Shown piece by piece: positions 1 through 11,897 of a stretch of DNA of 64,000 nucleotides (positions are counted from its first letter, which is position 1; every line of letters starts with the position of its first letter). The notes below the pieces were generated by a model. It was not told the DNA's origin. It was given only the letters and a program-made list of their open reading frames with translations, and made no database searches. This DNA comes from Sambucus nigra (taxonomy: Eukaryota; Streptophyta; Magnoliopsida; Dipsacales; Adoxaceae): assembly GCA_949130495.1 (NCBI GenBank), contig OX422214.1, positions 8,168,046 through 8,232,045 of the forward strand, in the 5' to 3' direction. The position numbers and the translations under genes were made by a program.

Positions 1-2013
1 CCCTTCATGGCATTCCATTCCTTAGCAGGAATATTATAATCAATAAATTCTCTTTGTGGCATTTCATTGTGCTCTTTATGGCACATCACATACATCAAGT
101 CCCACTTGATTATGAATAGTTATATTTACATACATATAACGATTCTAAGACCGACCGTCCGGGTTTCCCCACAGTGCGCGCCCCTAAATGACCATCATCT
201 TCTTGGGCCTATCATCAAGACAACCTGGGCACCTATAACGCAAGACGTCGGGAAGCGGCCATGTGCCTGCAGGGTAGTCATAACCACACCCGGAATTACC
301 TACCCATCGCAAAAAAATATACAACAACTAACGCTAACATGGCCTAGGACTATATCCACCCTGCATTCATTAGCCAGGGGGCTTCACCTCACGCGCGAAC
401 TTCCCTTATGATGGAATTTAGAGAGGTGTGTTTAAGTAAACTAGCATTTACCATAATTATTACCATTTCCATTTCATTTTCAATTCCAATTTACGTTGTA
501 TGTTTCTTTTTATTCTAAACCATAGTCATTTACATTTTTGTAAATAATTCACCTTACTTTTCGGAGCCATACGATAAATTATATCGTTGCTACTACCTCA
601 AAGGAGTAAATAAACTCTTAATTATATCCAAACATTATAGGGTGTTATTTTAAAACCCCAACACTATCATCTTTCAAATTAATGAATAAACTTCCAATTT
701 ATTCTCTCAACACACTTTTATGGTGTTATTATAAACCATCAAGATTAACATAGCTCAATTGAGCTTCTAAAGTCTCCCAAACATAATACTATAACTCTTA
801 GTTTTAGTAATTAACTAGAAGAAAAGAATGCCCTATCATCAATAAGCATAACCCCGAAAACCCCATATAAACCATTACTAATCTAGGGAAGTTCCCCTAC
901 TCATCTAAAACTCTAGGACTCTAAGTTTACTTCATATAAGAAGGTTCCAAGGTCCTAAGCCTAAAGAAAAAGGAGAAAAATTGAGTAAAAAAAAACCTCA
1001 AAAACAGCATGATTCCGAATCGATTCGCCGAAATAGCGAATCGGTACGGACATAAGACTTGGGATTTCGCAAACTGCCGAATCGATTCGGCCTTAACCCG
1101 AATCGATTCGGGTACCCAGACCTGGGAACTACCCCTTAGTGAATTGATTCGGCCTGGAGAAATTGCCATGAATGGCTTACGGGTTGTAAACCCTAGAGTT
1201 TCTCCACACCTTAAATCTCTTCCATTTTTAACCACAAACAACATAATAAATCTACCCCAAATCAACCTACATGAATAACCACTACTAAAACCCACAATTT
1301 CTTCAGCCCAAAACAAAATTTGGGGTTTAATCATCATAAATTTCATATTTATCCCAAAATTACAAATACACAACTATCAAACAAATTATTCAACTTAAAT
1401 CACATATTAGCAAGTAGAAAACTTGCCTTAGGGTTGAAATATCAGATTTCTTGGTGGTAGATGCAATCCCAATCCTTCAATCTCCAAATCTCTCTCATTT
1501 CTCCATTTTTCTCCCAAGCTCTCTTCCTCTCTCTATATCTCAATGTTTAATAAAATCACTTAATAGAAATAATAGAAAGGCAAGACACAAATCGTGCCTT
1601 TAGTCTACAATTCCCAACTTAAGTGGTTAATACCACATTAAAATGACTCCTAAATATGCATTTAAGTTAAAACCAAGTAAAAGTGTCTGAACCCAAAAAT
1701 ATAATATGGCACTTATTTTGACTGTCTCGGACATTCTGATTCTAACTACACCCTCTAAATTGGCATCCAATAATTTTATCAATTTTTTTCAGTTCCGATT
1801 TCATTTAAACCATAATGTCATTTAAATCATATGACACAATAAAACATGCAACCTGATGATATTTACTTTCACATACAGTAAATATGCATCAATCTAGTAA
1901 ATATTAACTTCCAACTCATTCAATTAATATTTACTCAAGTTCCAACATTTTATATAATTACCTTATGCGATAAAATTAATATAAAATTAGCCTCCTAAAA
2001 GCGAGGGTTGTTA
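1..2013 (-). mobile_element. Partial long LTR (Ty3/gypsy, Tekay-like), minus strand
   Basis: This stretch matches parts of the LTRs at 50,024-53,899 and 55,508-58,632. Shared pieces are the segment near 215-410 (compare 51,540-51,760), a block near 1,715-1,735 reading roughly TTTTGACTGTCTCGGAC (compare 53,720 and 58,235), and an end in GGGTTGTTATA near 2,013 where the others end in GTTGTTAC or GTGTTACA. Read on the minus strand, position 2,013 is the LTR 5' end. The polypurine tract next to it is decayed. The LTR runs off the left window edge. Short ORFs inside it have no coding character. Assignment to the Tekay group rests on the TGTAACACCCCG-type terminus known from that group and is an inference. 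Confidence 0.6.
1015..1154. repeat. Palindrome cluster, CGAATCGATTCG type
   Basis: The palindrome CGAATCGATTCG occurs intact three times, near 1,017, 1,079 and 1,099. Diverged relatives lie near 1,036 and 1,141. It sits about 0.9 kb from the LTR 5' end, a place comparable to palindrome clusters of different sequence in the other LTRs of this window. Confidence 0.75.
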
Positions 2014-2029
2014 TAATTTACCCCTAGCT

Positions 2030-4084
2030 CCATGTGCCACACTATAAATGAAGACCCAAAAGCTCATTTAAAGGATCTTGAAGAGACTTGGAGAAGAAGA
2101 GAGATTTTTTAGAGTAGAAAATAACTTAGGGAAAAAAATATTTTGTAAATAGTTTTTTTTTTTTTTCTAGAGAATTGGTGAGATTTAATTGTGAGTGATT
2201 TGATTTTTATTGAAGAATATAGAGTTCAAATTGCCAATTTTAAGGAGACTTGTTAAAGATTTGTTCTCTTTCTCTACTCTTTTATTTTATATGCCTTTGA
2301 TTATTTGTTCATCATGTTTAACATCATATTAGGCTAAAACCCCTTTCAAGGGGTGGGGTGACCCATGATTTGATGTTAATCCTAATATAATTAATTAATT
2401 TAAATTATTGTCCCTTTGATGATAACTTTTTTACACTTAAATTTTAATTTACATCTCGAGAGGGGGTAAATGATTTTCGAGAGAAAATCAAAATTTTAGT
2501 TATAATTCTCATTTTAGATTCGAACTAGAGATAAGGGTTTCTCAAGTGTGGCATTATTCCTTTAATTTCAACTTTAGGCTTACTTTTGCGATTTAAACTA
2601 GTTTAATAAATCGATCCTGGCGGGTGATTTGTTAGATGATGTTCGGATCTACATCTCAAGAGTTGTAGGAGTGTTAAATTTAATTTTTTAAATGTTATTG
2701 TCAAAATTACATTTGCAACGAGAGTTGATTTGTGATTTTGATACTAACTTGGGATAATTAATTTTAATGAATTAATTAATTTTAATTAACTAGAATATAT
2801 GGTGTCATTATATCCCTTGTTAGTCCTCACTTTTATTACCTCACCCATGTCACATTTTATATATTTATTTAGTTAGATTTAATTAGTATCTTCACTTACT
2901 TTTATTTACATCTTTGATTTAGTTTAAATTCACTTCCTCTCTAAATTGTTTTGAAATTTGAAAAACCAAAAAAAAAAATTAAAAAAGTAAAAAATCAAAA
3001 GAGAGAATAATAAACAAATGAATTGCATGCCTCTCTTGTATGTGTTCATCATTAGATTTGGATTGATTCCCTTACTTACCGCTACACTTTACTATTGTTA
3101 TATTTTTGTAGGTATGAAAGGTTTTGATTAGAGGAGCTTTTCAACAACGATAAATATACGAAAAAGGTAACTCTATCAAATGGCGTCGTTACCAATGTTT
3201 GGAGTTTGAAGTGTTGGAGAGGATTTCCCCATTTTGTGATTCATTTGTATTGCACTTTTATTTTTCGTACCATTTTTTTTAGAAGGCTTGTATCATGACT
3301 TTATTATTTGGTTAGTATTATGGTGCTTAGAGACACTATTTATTTTTCATTTAAATTTGTAATAACTAATTGCGAAGAAAAGTGTGGTAGGGAAACCGGA
3401 CATGGAAGAGAGAGGGCGTCCAAGGCGAGGAAAAGAAGCCTCTCTACATTGGGTCGGTAGGACTCTCGGGGACGACTGAGATAGGCATGATCTCCCCCCG
3501 ATCGAATCAAATTTTTCATCACCCCACGGCATAAAAATCGTAGGAGGTACATTTCTAAACCCTCACGCATCTCCTGTTAGCGAGTCAATTCTTGTATGTG
3601 ACTACATGCTCTTACTTGATTTTATTATCGCATTTATTTTCAAATGTGTGTGATGAATTAATCAATTAAGACCTATACCCGGTCGTTCACGAGAAGGGAT
3701 TTCATCACCCGACTCACTCACTTACCATTTGTGTGCTACCCTAGCTATCATTAATTCTAAAATCAATCAACTAGGTAGCACAATAGGAGAAGATTTTGCA
3801 AAGGCGATCACTCAGATAATTTCGTGATTTTTATCGCCCGCGGACTTAATTAAAATTTGACTACCCTTTCACTAATTTTAAAGATAAAAATTGGCTTTGT
3901 GCTATTTAGGATTTATTCTTGACTTGTGTATGTCCAATTCAATTTTTTTGTAGTCGATTTTAGTGAGTTCGTTCAAAATTTAACAGTCCAAATATTTTTT
4001 CCATTATTTTCATCCAAAACATGCACAACTATTTTCTTCCTTTATTTTTCAAAAAAATCCAAAAATATTTTCTTCCTTTATTTT
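2030..4084 (+). mobile_element. Athila/Tat-like Ty3/gypsy remnant: LTR plus start of interior
   Basis: The sequence up to about 3,178 behaves as a 5' LTR. It carries a TATA-like CTATAAAT near 2,041 and is followed at once by a tRNA-Asp-type primer binding site at 3,181. The AT-rich stretch after that resembles an untranslated leader with pyrimidine-rich repeats (3,990-4,084). It stops abruptly at 4,085, where pararetroviral sequence begins. A similar pyrimidine-rich repeat resumes at about 33,180 beyond the viral cluster and leads to a gag-like start, so I infer one element split by the viral insertion. No intact ORF remains. The left LTR boundary is approximate. Confidence 0.55.
3181..3193 (+). 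other. Degenerate tRNA-Asp primer binding site
   Basis: TGGCGTCGTTACC differs at two positions from the TGGCGCCGTTGCC primer site usual in Athila and Tat elements. Confidence 0.6.
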
Positions 4085-4243
4085 CTTATTATTGCAGACT
4101 ATAATTAAAACAAACTAAAAACTTACAGTAACTGGAAGAGTCCACCGGAATTTCACCGGAATATCCAAGCTTATTACAATAAGAGAGAGAGAGAGAGAGA
4201 GAGAGAGGTAAATGTAAGCGTACTAAAAGAAGAGGGGAAGCCC
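4085..4243 (-). other. Truncated viral leader downstream of the copy A promoter
   Basis: This is the part of the leader next to the promoter. It includes a GA repeat on the plus strand (a CT tract in the transcript) near 4,183-4,207. It matches 17,861-18,020. It is cut off at 4,085, about 50 bases before the primer site would be reached, and joins the gypsy remnant there. Confidence 0.8.
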
Positions 4244-4490
4244 TTTATTTATACAAGAAAAAGGAATCAATAATTCCTGGAAAGGGGCCCTCCAAGTTGA
4301 AAGGCTTGACAAAGTCTTTTGTCTTCTAACGTCGGCTGATGGGCCAAGTAGGACCACAAAAGTCACGGGCAGCTGTAAGTGGGTCTGTGAGTCACCAAGG
4401 GGTCCTACCACTTTCACCGAAAGTAGTGAGCCTTTGTCCATATGCGTCGGCTAGCATCTTTATAGGACCGACAGGGGCCAGGTGGGCCAT
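4244..4490 (-). promoter_or_regulatory. Pararetroviral promoter region, copy A
   Basis: On the minus strand a TATAAATAAA box lies at 4,244-4,253, just downstream of the end of ORF3 and upstream of a CT-rich leader. That is the usual layout of a caulimovirid genomic promoter. Upstream sequence includes GTGACT, GAGTCA-like and TGGGCC motifs that could bind plant factors. That binding is inference only. Confidence 0.7.
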
Positions 4491-5965
4491 TTACCCCAGA
4501 TTGATTGATTTTCTCAAATCATCTAGGCCATCTGCGCCAGGGCTAGGAAATGGGTTATCCAACGGTCCCGTTGGAAAGGCTGAACTCAGCGAGTTGAAGA
4601 AGGCCTCCATCGTTGGCTCAGTGGGGATATTGGTGTCGAACATGTCACCAATGTAAGGATCGTCCTCTGGGTCCTGTGATTCTCTGGCCAGACAAAAGAA
4701 AGGATTGTCTTTTGAGGCAGAGGTCATTGATGTATCATCATCATCATTTGAGGGAAGAGGAATGGGATTCCTGGAGCTAGAACTGGGCTTAGAAGGAGCA
4801 TCAGGAATAACACAAGCACCAAAAGCCGATTTGAATTGGCTATGAGTGTAATCCATAACTTTCTGCAGAAGCTCGATCTCAGTAGCATTGGGATACTGCT
4901 TCATCATGGCAGCCTTTAACCGTTCAATGGGGTTAACTACAGGTGTCAGTTTTTCTGCAGGAAGGGGAGATTCTTCCACCAAATCCATGTTGTTCTTCAA
5001 ACTTCCTTTTATCTGAGCAATGGTAGAATCTAAATCGACTCCACTCCACCACTGATAAAAGAAGATGCGTTCTAGTAGAGGAACCTTAAGATTTTAACTC
5101 TACAACGCAGATCCCATCTGGAGATACAAGGAATGCTCATCTCAGAGAAAAAGAGTAGGGTGTTTAATCCTACCGGAGTTTTCTTTTTCCCATTTAAAAG
5201 AGGATGAAATTGACACCAAGGAAGAAAAAGTTTATCCTGGGTAATTTCATCAGGGAAAAAATCAATTCCTGGGCCAAATTTGTCCCACCAATTGATCACC
5301 CATCCTGGGTAAGATTTTTTTAAAGAATTTGGGCACAAAATAAAAAACCAAGTATGCTTGTGCTCAGCATTTTGATAGTAAAAATCTTTTGTCCAAGCCT
5401 GGACATAATCCCAAAAATTATAGGATCCACCAGCATGCGAACTCAATTTTCGCGCTTTTAAAGGATGGATTCCCCATTCTCGGGGAGAAATGAATTTTTT
5501 CAAAACAGCCTTGCTATAAGCAATGGGGGAATGAGAATTTTCCTGATGTTTATTAGTATGACTAAACACCACTGAATCAGTTTCCACAAGAATCGCCTCG
5601 TATACCGTCCGGTATTTGCCTTCTGGCACCTCATAATTATGAGTATCAAAATATAGGGACTTTATTTCCCATGGAGAAGTCATCTGCTTCTCATCCTCAT
5701 CATTGAGGATTAGTACCAATTCCGATGTCCTTTGATTAGGAATGAAATTGTACTTAATTATTTCCAATACCTCTTTAGCAGATTTGTTCTTGCTGAAGGG
5801 GTTAAGAGGGGGAGCATTCTTCTCCCTATTCTTCGCGCTCTAGCGAATGAACTCCATATAATCCTGTATTGGAGGATATTGATCTTCATTGATCACAATC
5901 TTTTCTTTTCCAGGCCGGTGAGAATAGCCACGGCCTCTACCAGGCCCACGAGAGGGGCCACTCAT
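4491..5965 (-). pseudogene. Viral ORF3, copy A, broken
   Basis: ORF3 encodes a protein I do not recognise. Its ATG (5,963-5,965) overlaps the ORF2 stop in an ATGA arrangement, which suggests termination-reinitiation. The N-terminus is rich in Arg and Gly, suggesting nucleic-acid contact. The middle has a conserved block rich in Trp and aromatic residues (WGIHPLKARKLSSHAGG, WVINWWDKFGPGIDFFPDE). The C-terminus is acidic and rich in Ser and Pro. The position matches the translational transactivator of caulimoviruses and ORF2 of florendoviruses, but I see no motif that settles this. Two lesions are visible: a CAG to TAG stop at 5,840-5,842, also present in copy C, and a one-base deletion near 5,091. 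The length is one base short of the 1,476 seen in copy C. Confidence 0.8.
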
Positions 5966-8900
5966 CGGTCCTGCAAAAACTCTCTAGTTAGAAAATCGGG
6001 AAGAGAGTTATTTTCCCCTTTGATATATTCTATATCAAAATCAAAAGCCGATAATTTAGCTTGCCATCTGGCAAAAATCTGTTTTGAAACAATATTTTTA
6101 ACATCTTTTTGCAAAACCTGTTTAACAGCACTACAATCAATTCGTAGCAAAAATTTCTGAATCAACAAATCATCCTGAAATTTTGAAATGCATTTAACTA
6201 CAGAAAAGATTTCTTTCTTAATGGTGGAGTAATTTTTTGAGGCATCTTTCCAAGATCCTGAAGTAAAATGAACAAGTTCTTCTTTTTTAGTTAAAGAATT
6301 TATTTGTTTTAAACTACCACCAAAACCTAAATCTGAGGCGTCAGTCTCGACAATTTTGAAAAATGAAGGGTTGGCTAAAGCTAGACAAGGTAATTGCTTG
6401 ACTTTCAGTTTAATTTTTTGAACAGCTTTAGTGTGCTCATCAGTCCAAGGAGCAGGGTTCTTTTTCAATCTTGAATAAAGAATAGCACTGTCTTGTGCAA
6501 GATTTTTATAATAGTCACCAATATAATTGAGACTACCCAGAAATCTTGGAAGTTGAGTTTTCTCTTTAATTTCATCAGGAAACTTGGAGGCAAACTCAAT
6601 GCTTCTATCAATGGGGAGTATTTTCCCCTCTCCAATGTTATGCCAAAAAAATCGAACATTAGTTTGAAAAATTTTCATTTTAGGGGCGGAGACAACTAAA
6701 CCATTAGTTTTAACAACATCTTTAAAAATCTTTAAATGTTTAAAGTGTTGGTCAAATGTAGTAGAGAAGATAAGGATATCATCAATATAAACAATTGAGA
6801 AATCAGAAAAAGGATTAAAAATATCGTTCATGATATTTTGGAATTCAGAGGGGGCATTCTTAAGCACAAAAGGCAAAACATTCCATTGGTAATGGCCAAA
6901 TGGAACCACAAAAGCAGTTTTATACCGATCCTGTGGTGCAATTTGGATCTGCCAATAACCAGATTTTAAATCAAATTTTGAGAAAATCTTTGCAGAATGC
7001 AACCTATCTAACAAATCCTTTTTGTTAGGAATTGGATATCTTATCCATTGCAAAACATTGTTAAGAGGCTTATAATTAATTACAAGCCGAGGAACACCTC
7101 GTTCCTGCTCAGTAGCCTTGTTAACAAAAAAAGTTGTACAACTCCAGGGAGAATAACTCTTAGTTATAAGCTTTTTATCCAAAAGACTCTGGATCTCATT
7201 CTTACAAAGGTCAAGAAATTCAGTCTTCATTTGACTGGGTCTGGCCTTAGTAGGGATGGATTTTTCATGAAAATCATTTTCATAAGGAAGAGTAACAATA
7301 TGTTTCTTCCTATCCCAAAAAGCATTAGGGATATCACTACAAATTTCTGATGTTAAAAGATTTTTAACAACCTGAATTTTGCTCATGATATGAGGGGACA
7401 TTAAATTCTTTTTAATGTTGAGATTAGAGATTTCTTTTTGAAGAAAATTAAGATGGTTTTCTTTGAAAATAATGTTATTAGTCAAAGAGTTAATTTTCTT
7501 AATCTCTGGACGAGTGATGAATTCAAAAACAATTTTTTGGTTTTGAATAGTGGTGTATATACCACTAGAATCAATTTTATCTATAGGCATAAGCATAGAT
7601 AAAAAAGGAGTACCTAGAATTATCTGTTGAGATAAATCGCCAATAAGCAAGAAGGTACTGTCTAAACAAATTCCATTGTTACAAATGGCAACATTAGTTA
7701 ATTTAAACCTGATGCCCATGCTATCACCACTAGCATTAAACAATGATTGAGTAGTTTTCTCAAAGTATTCAGTAGGAACAATTCCTTCCTGAATACAATT
7801 CATATCAGCACTGCTATCAACGAGGGCAATGATGTTACAAAGAGAAAATTCTTTGTTAATCACTAGGTTGATAGTAGTGTACCACTTTTGGCTTGGCACA
7901 CGACTGATAACACCTAAATAATCCACAGAATCTTCTGTACTAGGAGTAGTGTTTGAAGTTCCTGGATCAGGATGCTTTTGAGCATTCTTGAGATTATTAA
8001 TCTCATTTTGCATGTTATTGTGCTGAATCTTGAGTTGTCTTTACTCATTTTTTAAAGTGTTAACTTCATGTCTTAGATCATTAAGACTAGCAGGCTTGTT
8101 AAAATTACCAGTATTCTCTAAATGATTGAATACCTCCTTAAGACTGTATTCTTTAGAGGACTCAGAAATAACTTCTTCCTGGGTATAACAAGACTTAATA
8201 AATTTTAGTTTAATGTCGGGGTCAGTAACCTGATTGATGACGTCAATCATATTTTGTTGCTGACTGGTAAGGACATTAAGACTTAATCCATTTAATTTAA
8301 TTATGGATTGGAGATGATCGCATCTCTTGGTTAATTCATTACACTGACAGTCTCCTTTCTTGGAGACATCTGAGTCGCTAGAGCTTTGAATATAGCAAAG
8401 CTCATCATCGCTCTCAGAGGAGGAGTCCTCTTGTTCTTCAGAGGAACTGGAATTAAGCAAAAGCTTGCTTAATTGGGACTTCAGATGCTCATCAATCTGA
8501 AGATTGCTAATCTTAGCTTCCATTTTACACTTATTAGCATAGTGGCCAAATTTCCCACATTTAAAGCATTTAGGGCCAGATATGTTAGTTTTCTTCTTAA
8601 CAAATTTCTTTTTATGCTTATATTCTTTCTCTTTAGGAATATAAGCCCTTTTCTTCTTACGTTTATAGGTGGGTTTTTTAGAGACCCTTTTAGTCTTTTT
8701 AGAGACTTTACGATTGGAGGTCCCTTGAGTGTCGAAAGAAAATTGCTCGCAAAACTCACCTAGCTCTTTCTTTCCTGAAAGATTCTGTTTTTTAAGTTGT
8801 CTCTGCAACTTAAGGTCATTACAAAGAGAGAGACCTTCTTGAATGACAACACTTATGAGCTGGCCATAAGTGTAATTCGAGTAAGGGAGAGAGATGCCAT

Positions 8901-10302
8901 CATTGGCTTCTCTCATCTTCTTACGAACTTTCTCAGTGAAGAAAGTAGGAAGGCCATCAATGAATTTGGCTTTCCAGTGCTCAGAGTTGCCGTCGCCTCT
9001 CTGAGTAACCCTAGAACGGAATACGTCCTTGTACCACCTAAACTGACTAAGAGTAGGACACCTAAGGTTTTGTAATAATTCTCTATTACGTTCATTATGG
9101 TAATCAGTACTGCCAACAAAGTGATGAACAATGGCGAGCATAAGGGTATAAACTGCATCCGGTACTCCTATGTCTTGCATTTGTTCATTCTTGACAATTT
9201 TTACAGCATTAAGAATTTCATTTCTCTGATGTTCGGTCAGAATATTTCCCCACCATCCTCTAATGGTACCAGTAAATCCAGCAGTTATCATCTGCGCAAT
9301 GCTATGATCAGGAGCATCATTATGTTTACATATGGTGGCATACATAGACATTTGATGAATCATTTCATAAATCTGAGATTCAGATTTACCATCTAGATTC
9401 CAATCATAGATTGATTTACCGTGGAAATTATTCTGCATCACGGTGCTCTCTTCGAAGAGCAAATCCTGAGGAGTTGGCCTATGGTAGCAATTTCTAGCCG
9501 GGTCAATATTATTACTATAAGTAATTTTATTAACCTCAGGAGGACGACCAAAAGAAAGTTCAAATCCTTGAACATCTTTTAACGAGATATCTGTTTCGAT
9601 ATCAGAATCAGAATCATCATGGGATAAGGTGTTAAGCTTTAACCCTTTGAGATCTTTCTCGATCTCTTTAAGCTGGGACATAAATTCTGTTTTGGTTCCC
9701 ATTTTAAAACCTTTGACTTCAACCGGTGGTTGAACAATTGGTTTAATTAGACTTTTTGCAAAGTCTGGGGGAGTCCTAACAGGGTTATGTGCCTGAGTAT
9801 TCTCAATTCTATTGAGTTGTTTACCTATCGTGTTAAGGATAAGGTTGGTGTAATTACCTTGTTTAAACAAGGGAATCAGATCCTTCTTGTGCGTAAGAAG
9901 TCTATCATCATTTTCTACCCTAAGAAAGGCACTAGCTTCTATAATAGGAGCAACACTACTTTGACTGGTACTACCAGTTTCTATGGATAGGGGTTCAGTT
10001 GGAGGGTGAACAGCAGATATAATCTGTTTATTCATTGTGGGCCATTTAGTTTCATGTTTAACCTCAGTTTTAGGTTTACTTTCAGTTTCAAGAACAAAAA
10101 GTTTCCTATCTTTGGTAAACATAAGAAACCAAACAACAAAAGAAGTAACCAGCTGGTTCTCTTCCACCCATTTATAAAATGCATTTTTAAAAAATTCTAA
10201 CATGGTTTTATCATATTTGTTAAAGTTCCAAGCCCTAAAACTATCCCATTCAGGTAAGTTGAACTCATCACTAATCTCTTTTCTATTAATTGTAAAAACC
10301 AT
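5962..10302 (-). pseudogene. Viral ORF2 CP-PR-RT-RNase H polyprotein, copy A
   Basis: This reading frame is 1,446 codons long and broken by one nonsense change, TTA to TAA at 8,041-8,043; copies B, C and D have Leu there. In order it holds an N-terminal coat region, a Lys/Arg-rich stretch before the zinc knuckle CFKCGKFGHYANKC (about residues 575-590), an acidic Ser tract, a coiled coil (LRHEVNTLKNE), the protease, the reverse transcriptase with YIDDILIFS (about residue 1,170), and RNase H (ETDAS near residue 1,315; a second Asp in IDCSAVKQ). The protease motif reads DSS at 7,807-7,815 where other copies read DSG, so the catalytic loop is probably dead. The start ATG lies 14 bases after the ORF1 stop. 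It is the least damaged ORF2 of the array. Confidence 0.92.
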
Positions 10303-10316
10303 AAAAAGAAAGAGGG

Positions 10317-11365
10317 TTAAAGTGTGACATTCATTTCAAATGGCGTAGGGGAATCCCTGCGCTGAGAAGAATCCTTCTTCTCATAGATACCATGTGGTAT
10401 TTGGTCATGGGTAAAAGTACCATGAACATTCATATCATCCTGATATGAAAGGTTTCTAGGGTTATCTTCACAAACAGAGTGTCGTGAAGTGGATGGAGGA
10501 TAGGTAACAAAAGGGGTTCTAGAAGAGTAACTCCTAGAGGATTGACACCTATTAAATTTTCTAAAGTTTAGAAAAACATCTCCATCTTTCTCCTCAATGA
10601 TGTCATTAATATCATGATTTTGACGAGGTTGAGGAGGAACAACATTTTTTATAGCCCAAGTCTCTGGGAAGTCAATTTTGTCCCAACTTATAGTTCTAGG
10701 TGTGTGAACATTAGAATCTATAAGATATGTGTCAATTAACACAGTTTTACCAAAAGGACTCAATTGCTTAATATTGGGAGCCATAGTATTCATTACCTTG
10801 TAATAAATCCTATAAATGATCCCAATAGTTTTCGATCCTGGAAGAAAATCATAACCTTTGGTTTGAACCCTAAGACTCAAAGCTTTACAAAGGTGCATAT
10901 CAATTAAAGACAAAGTTATATTTGGAAACACATCAAAATAAACTGGTCCATTACATAAACAAGTTTCAATGGCTCCCGTTAAAGATTTTCTAAAATTAGT
11001 ACACCTACCATCACGAAGTGTAGCTTGAAGACATGCATTCATACCAGAAAGGGTCAGGGGTTTAAAAGCAATTTGAATTAAACCAACATGAATAAAGTGA
11101 TAATTTTTATCCTTTATATGACCATGAAGATCATCCCATTTAAAGAGCTCGATACTCTTATCTTGCTCGTTCAGACTAAGGGTTTGTTCCATAGTCTTAA
11201 TAGCATATTTTCTACGAAAGTTATACCAGTTAGTGTTGTATATAACTTTTGGATGGACCTTTGGATAGTCCACCTGTTCAGATCCTTCTGAACATCAAAC
11301 TCGATTAAAGAAGAGTTCTTCGTGAACTCTTGTGTTGTGTGTGTATCAATGGCATGTGAATCCAT
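10317..11365 (-). pseudogene. Viral ORF1 movement protein (30K superfamily), copy A, frameshifted
   Basis: The product would carry virus between cells through plasmodesmata. The 30K-type core is seen in the stretch holding LRDGRCTNF, GAIET, GPVYFDVFPNITLSL and the IGIIYRIYYKVM strand, followed by a polar C-terminal tail rich in Ser and Arg. The natural start, judged by comparison with B and C, is the ATG at 11,363-11,365, giving 349 codons in an unbroken copy. Copy A lacks one base near 11,264, which shifts the frame early. An internal ATG at 11,190-11,192 opens a clean 291-residue frame to the stop, so a shortened protein is conceivable. The gene is followed after 14 bases by ORF2. Confidence 0.88.
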
Positions 11366-11860
11366 TATACAGATGTTAATATTTAGAATAGTAATAGTTT
11401 GATAATCTGGAATAGGAAAACAATAGACAAATCAAAATTCTAAAATTAAATGAAAACAGTGGACAAATCAAAATTCTAAATTTTAATGAAATTAATATGC
11501 AAATTAAAAATCAAAATTTAAATGAATATAATAAGCCGAATTAGAAATCACTTTTGATACCTAGTGGTCAATGATTTACTGTGGGAATAAGCCTAACGCC
11601 TCCCCGGCTAAACGGCAACCCGGTTACGCGACAAGTTACCAGTATATCACAACCAGACTTCTATTTCTCCTTATTATTATTATTTAAATCAGGATTTTAA
11701 TGTGAATAGTAATCAGTTAAATCAGGATTTTAATGTGAATAGTAATCATTTAAATCAGGATTTTAATGTGAATAGTAAATTACTATTCATGTCGGTGAAT
11801 AGTAATCTTACATATTCTGAGGAATAGTAATATTACTATTACGACGACATATCTCAGATC
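11366..11860 (-). other. Viral leader, copy A, truncated before the primer site
   Basis: This is untranslated leader upstream of ORF1, AT-rich with short inverted repeats around TTACTATTCAC/GTGAATAGTAA. At about 11,860 it changes directly into the start of ORF3 of copy B. The tRNA primer site, the promoter and nearly all of ORF3 are missing at this join. Confidence 0.8.
11684..11778. repeat. 33-bp tandem repeat in leader, about 3 units
   Basis: TTAAATCAGG begins at 11,684, 11,717 and 11,750, a period of 33. Copies B and C have about two units. Confidence 0.85.
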
Positions 11861-11861
11861 A

Positions 11862-11897
11862 ACGGCCTCTACCAAGCCCACGAGAGGGGCCACTCAT
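11862..11897 (-). pseudogene. Viral ORF3, copy B, N-terminal stub
   Basis: Only the first 12 codons survive (the Gly/Arg-rich start), overlapping the ORF2 stop by ATGA. The rest was lost at the A/B join. It has no coding capacity. Confidence 0.8.

Noticed and set aside
67..411. 114-codon plus-strand ORF
   Set aside because: Lies within LTR sequence that is similar but not conserved as protein in the LTR at 51,428-51,760.
1009..1373. ORFs across the CGAATCGATTCG cluster
   Set aside because: Open on both strands because of palindromes. No coding character.
7048..7350. ORFs antisense to the viral polymerase that recur at 12,954, 20,825 and 27,996
   Set aside because: They recur only because the viral copies are homologous. 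They mirror RT codons and show no domain of their own.
8473..8763. Recurrent 96-codon antisense ORFs opposite the zinc knuckle (also 14,400, 22,250, 29,421)
   Set aside because: Shadow of the Lys-rich sense strand, giving Phe/Leu-rich translation. No independent start signal.
11090..11273. Alternative movement protein start giving 318 residues in copy A
   Set aside because: The codon at 11,271-11,273 is GTG downstream of a frameshift. Comparison with B and C supports the ATG at 11,363-11,365, with 11,190-11,192 as an internal ATG.
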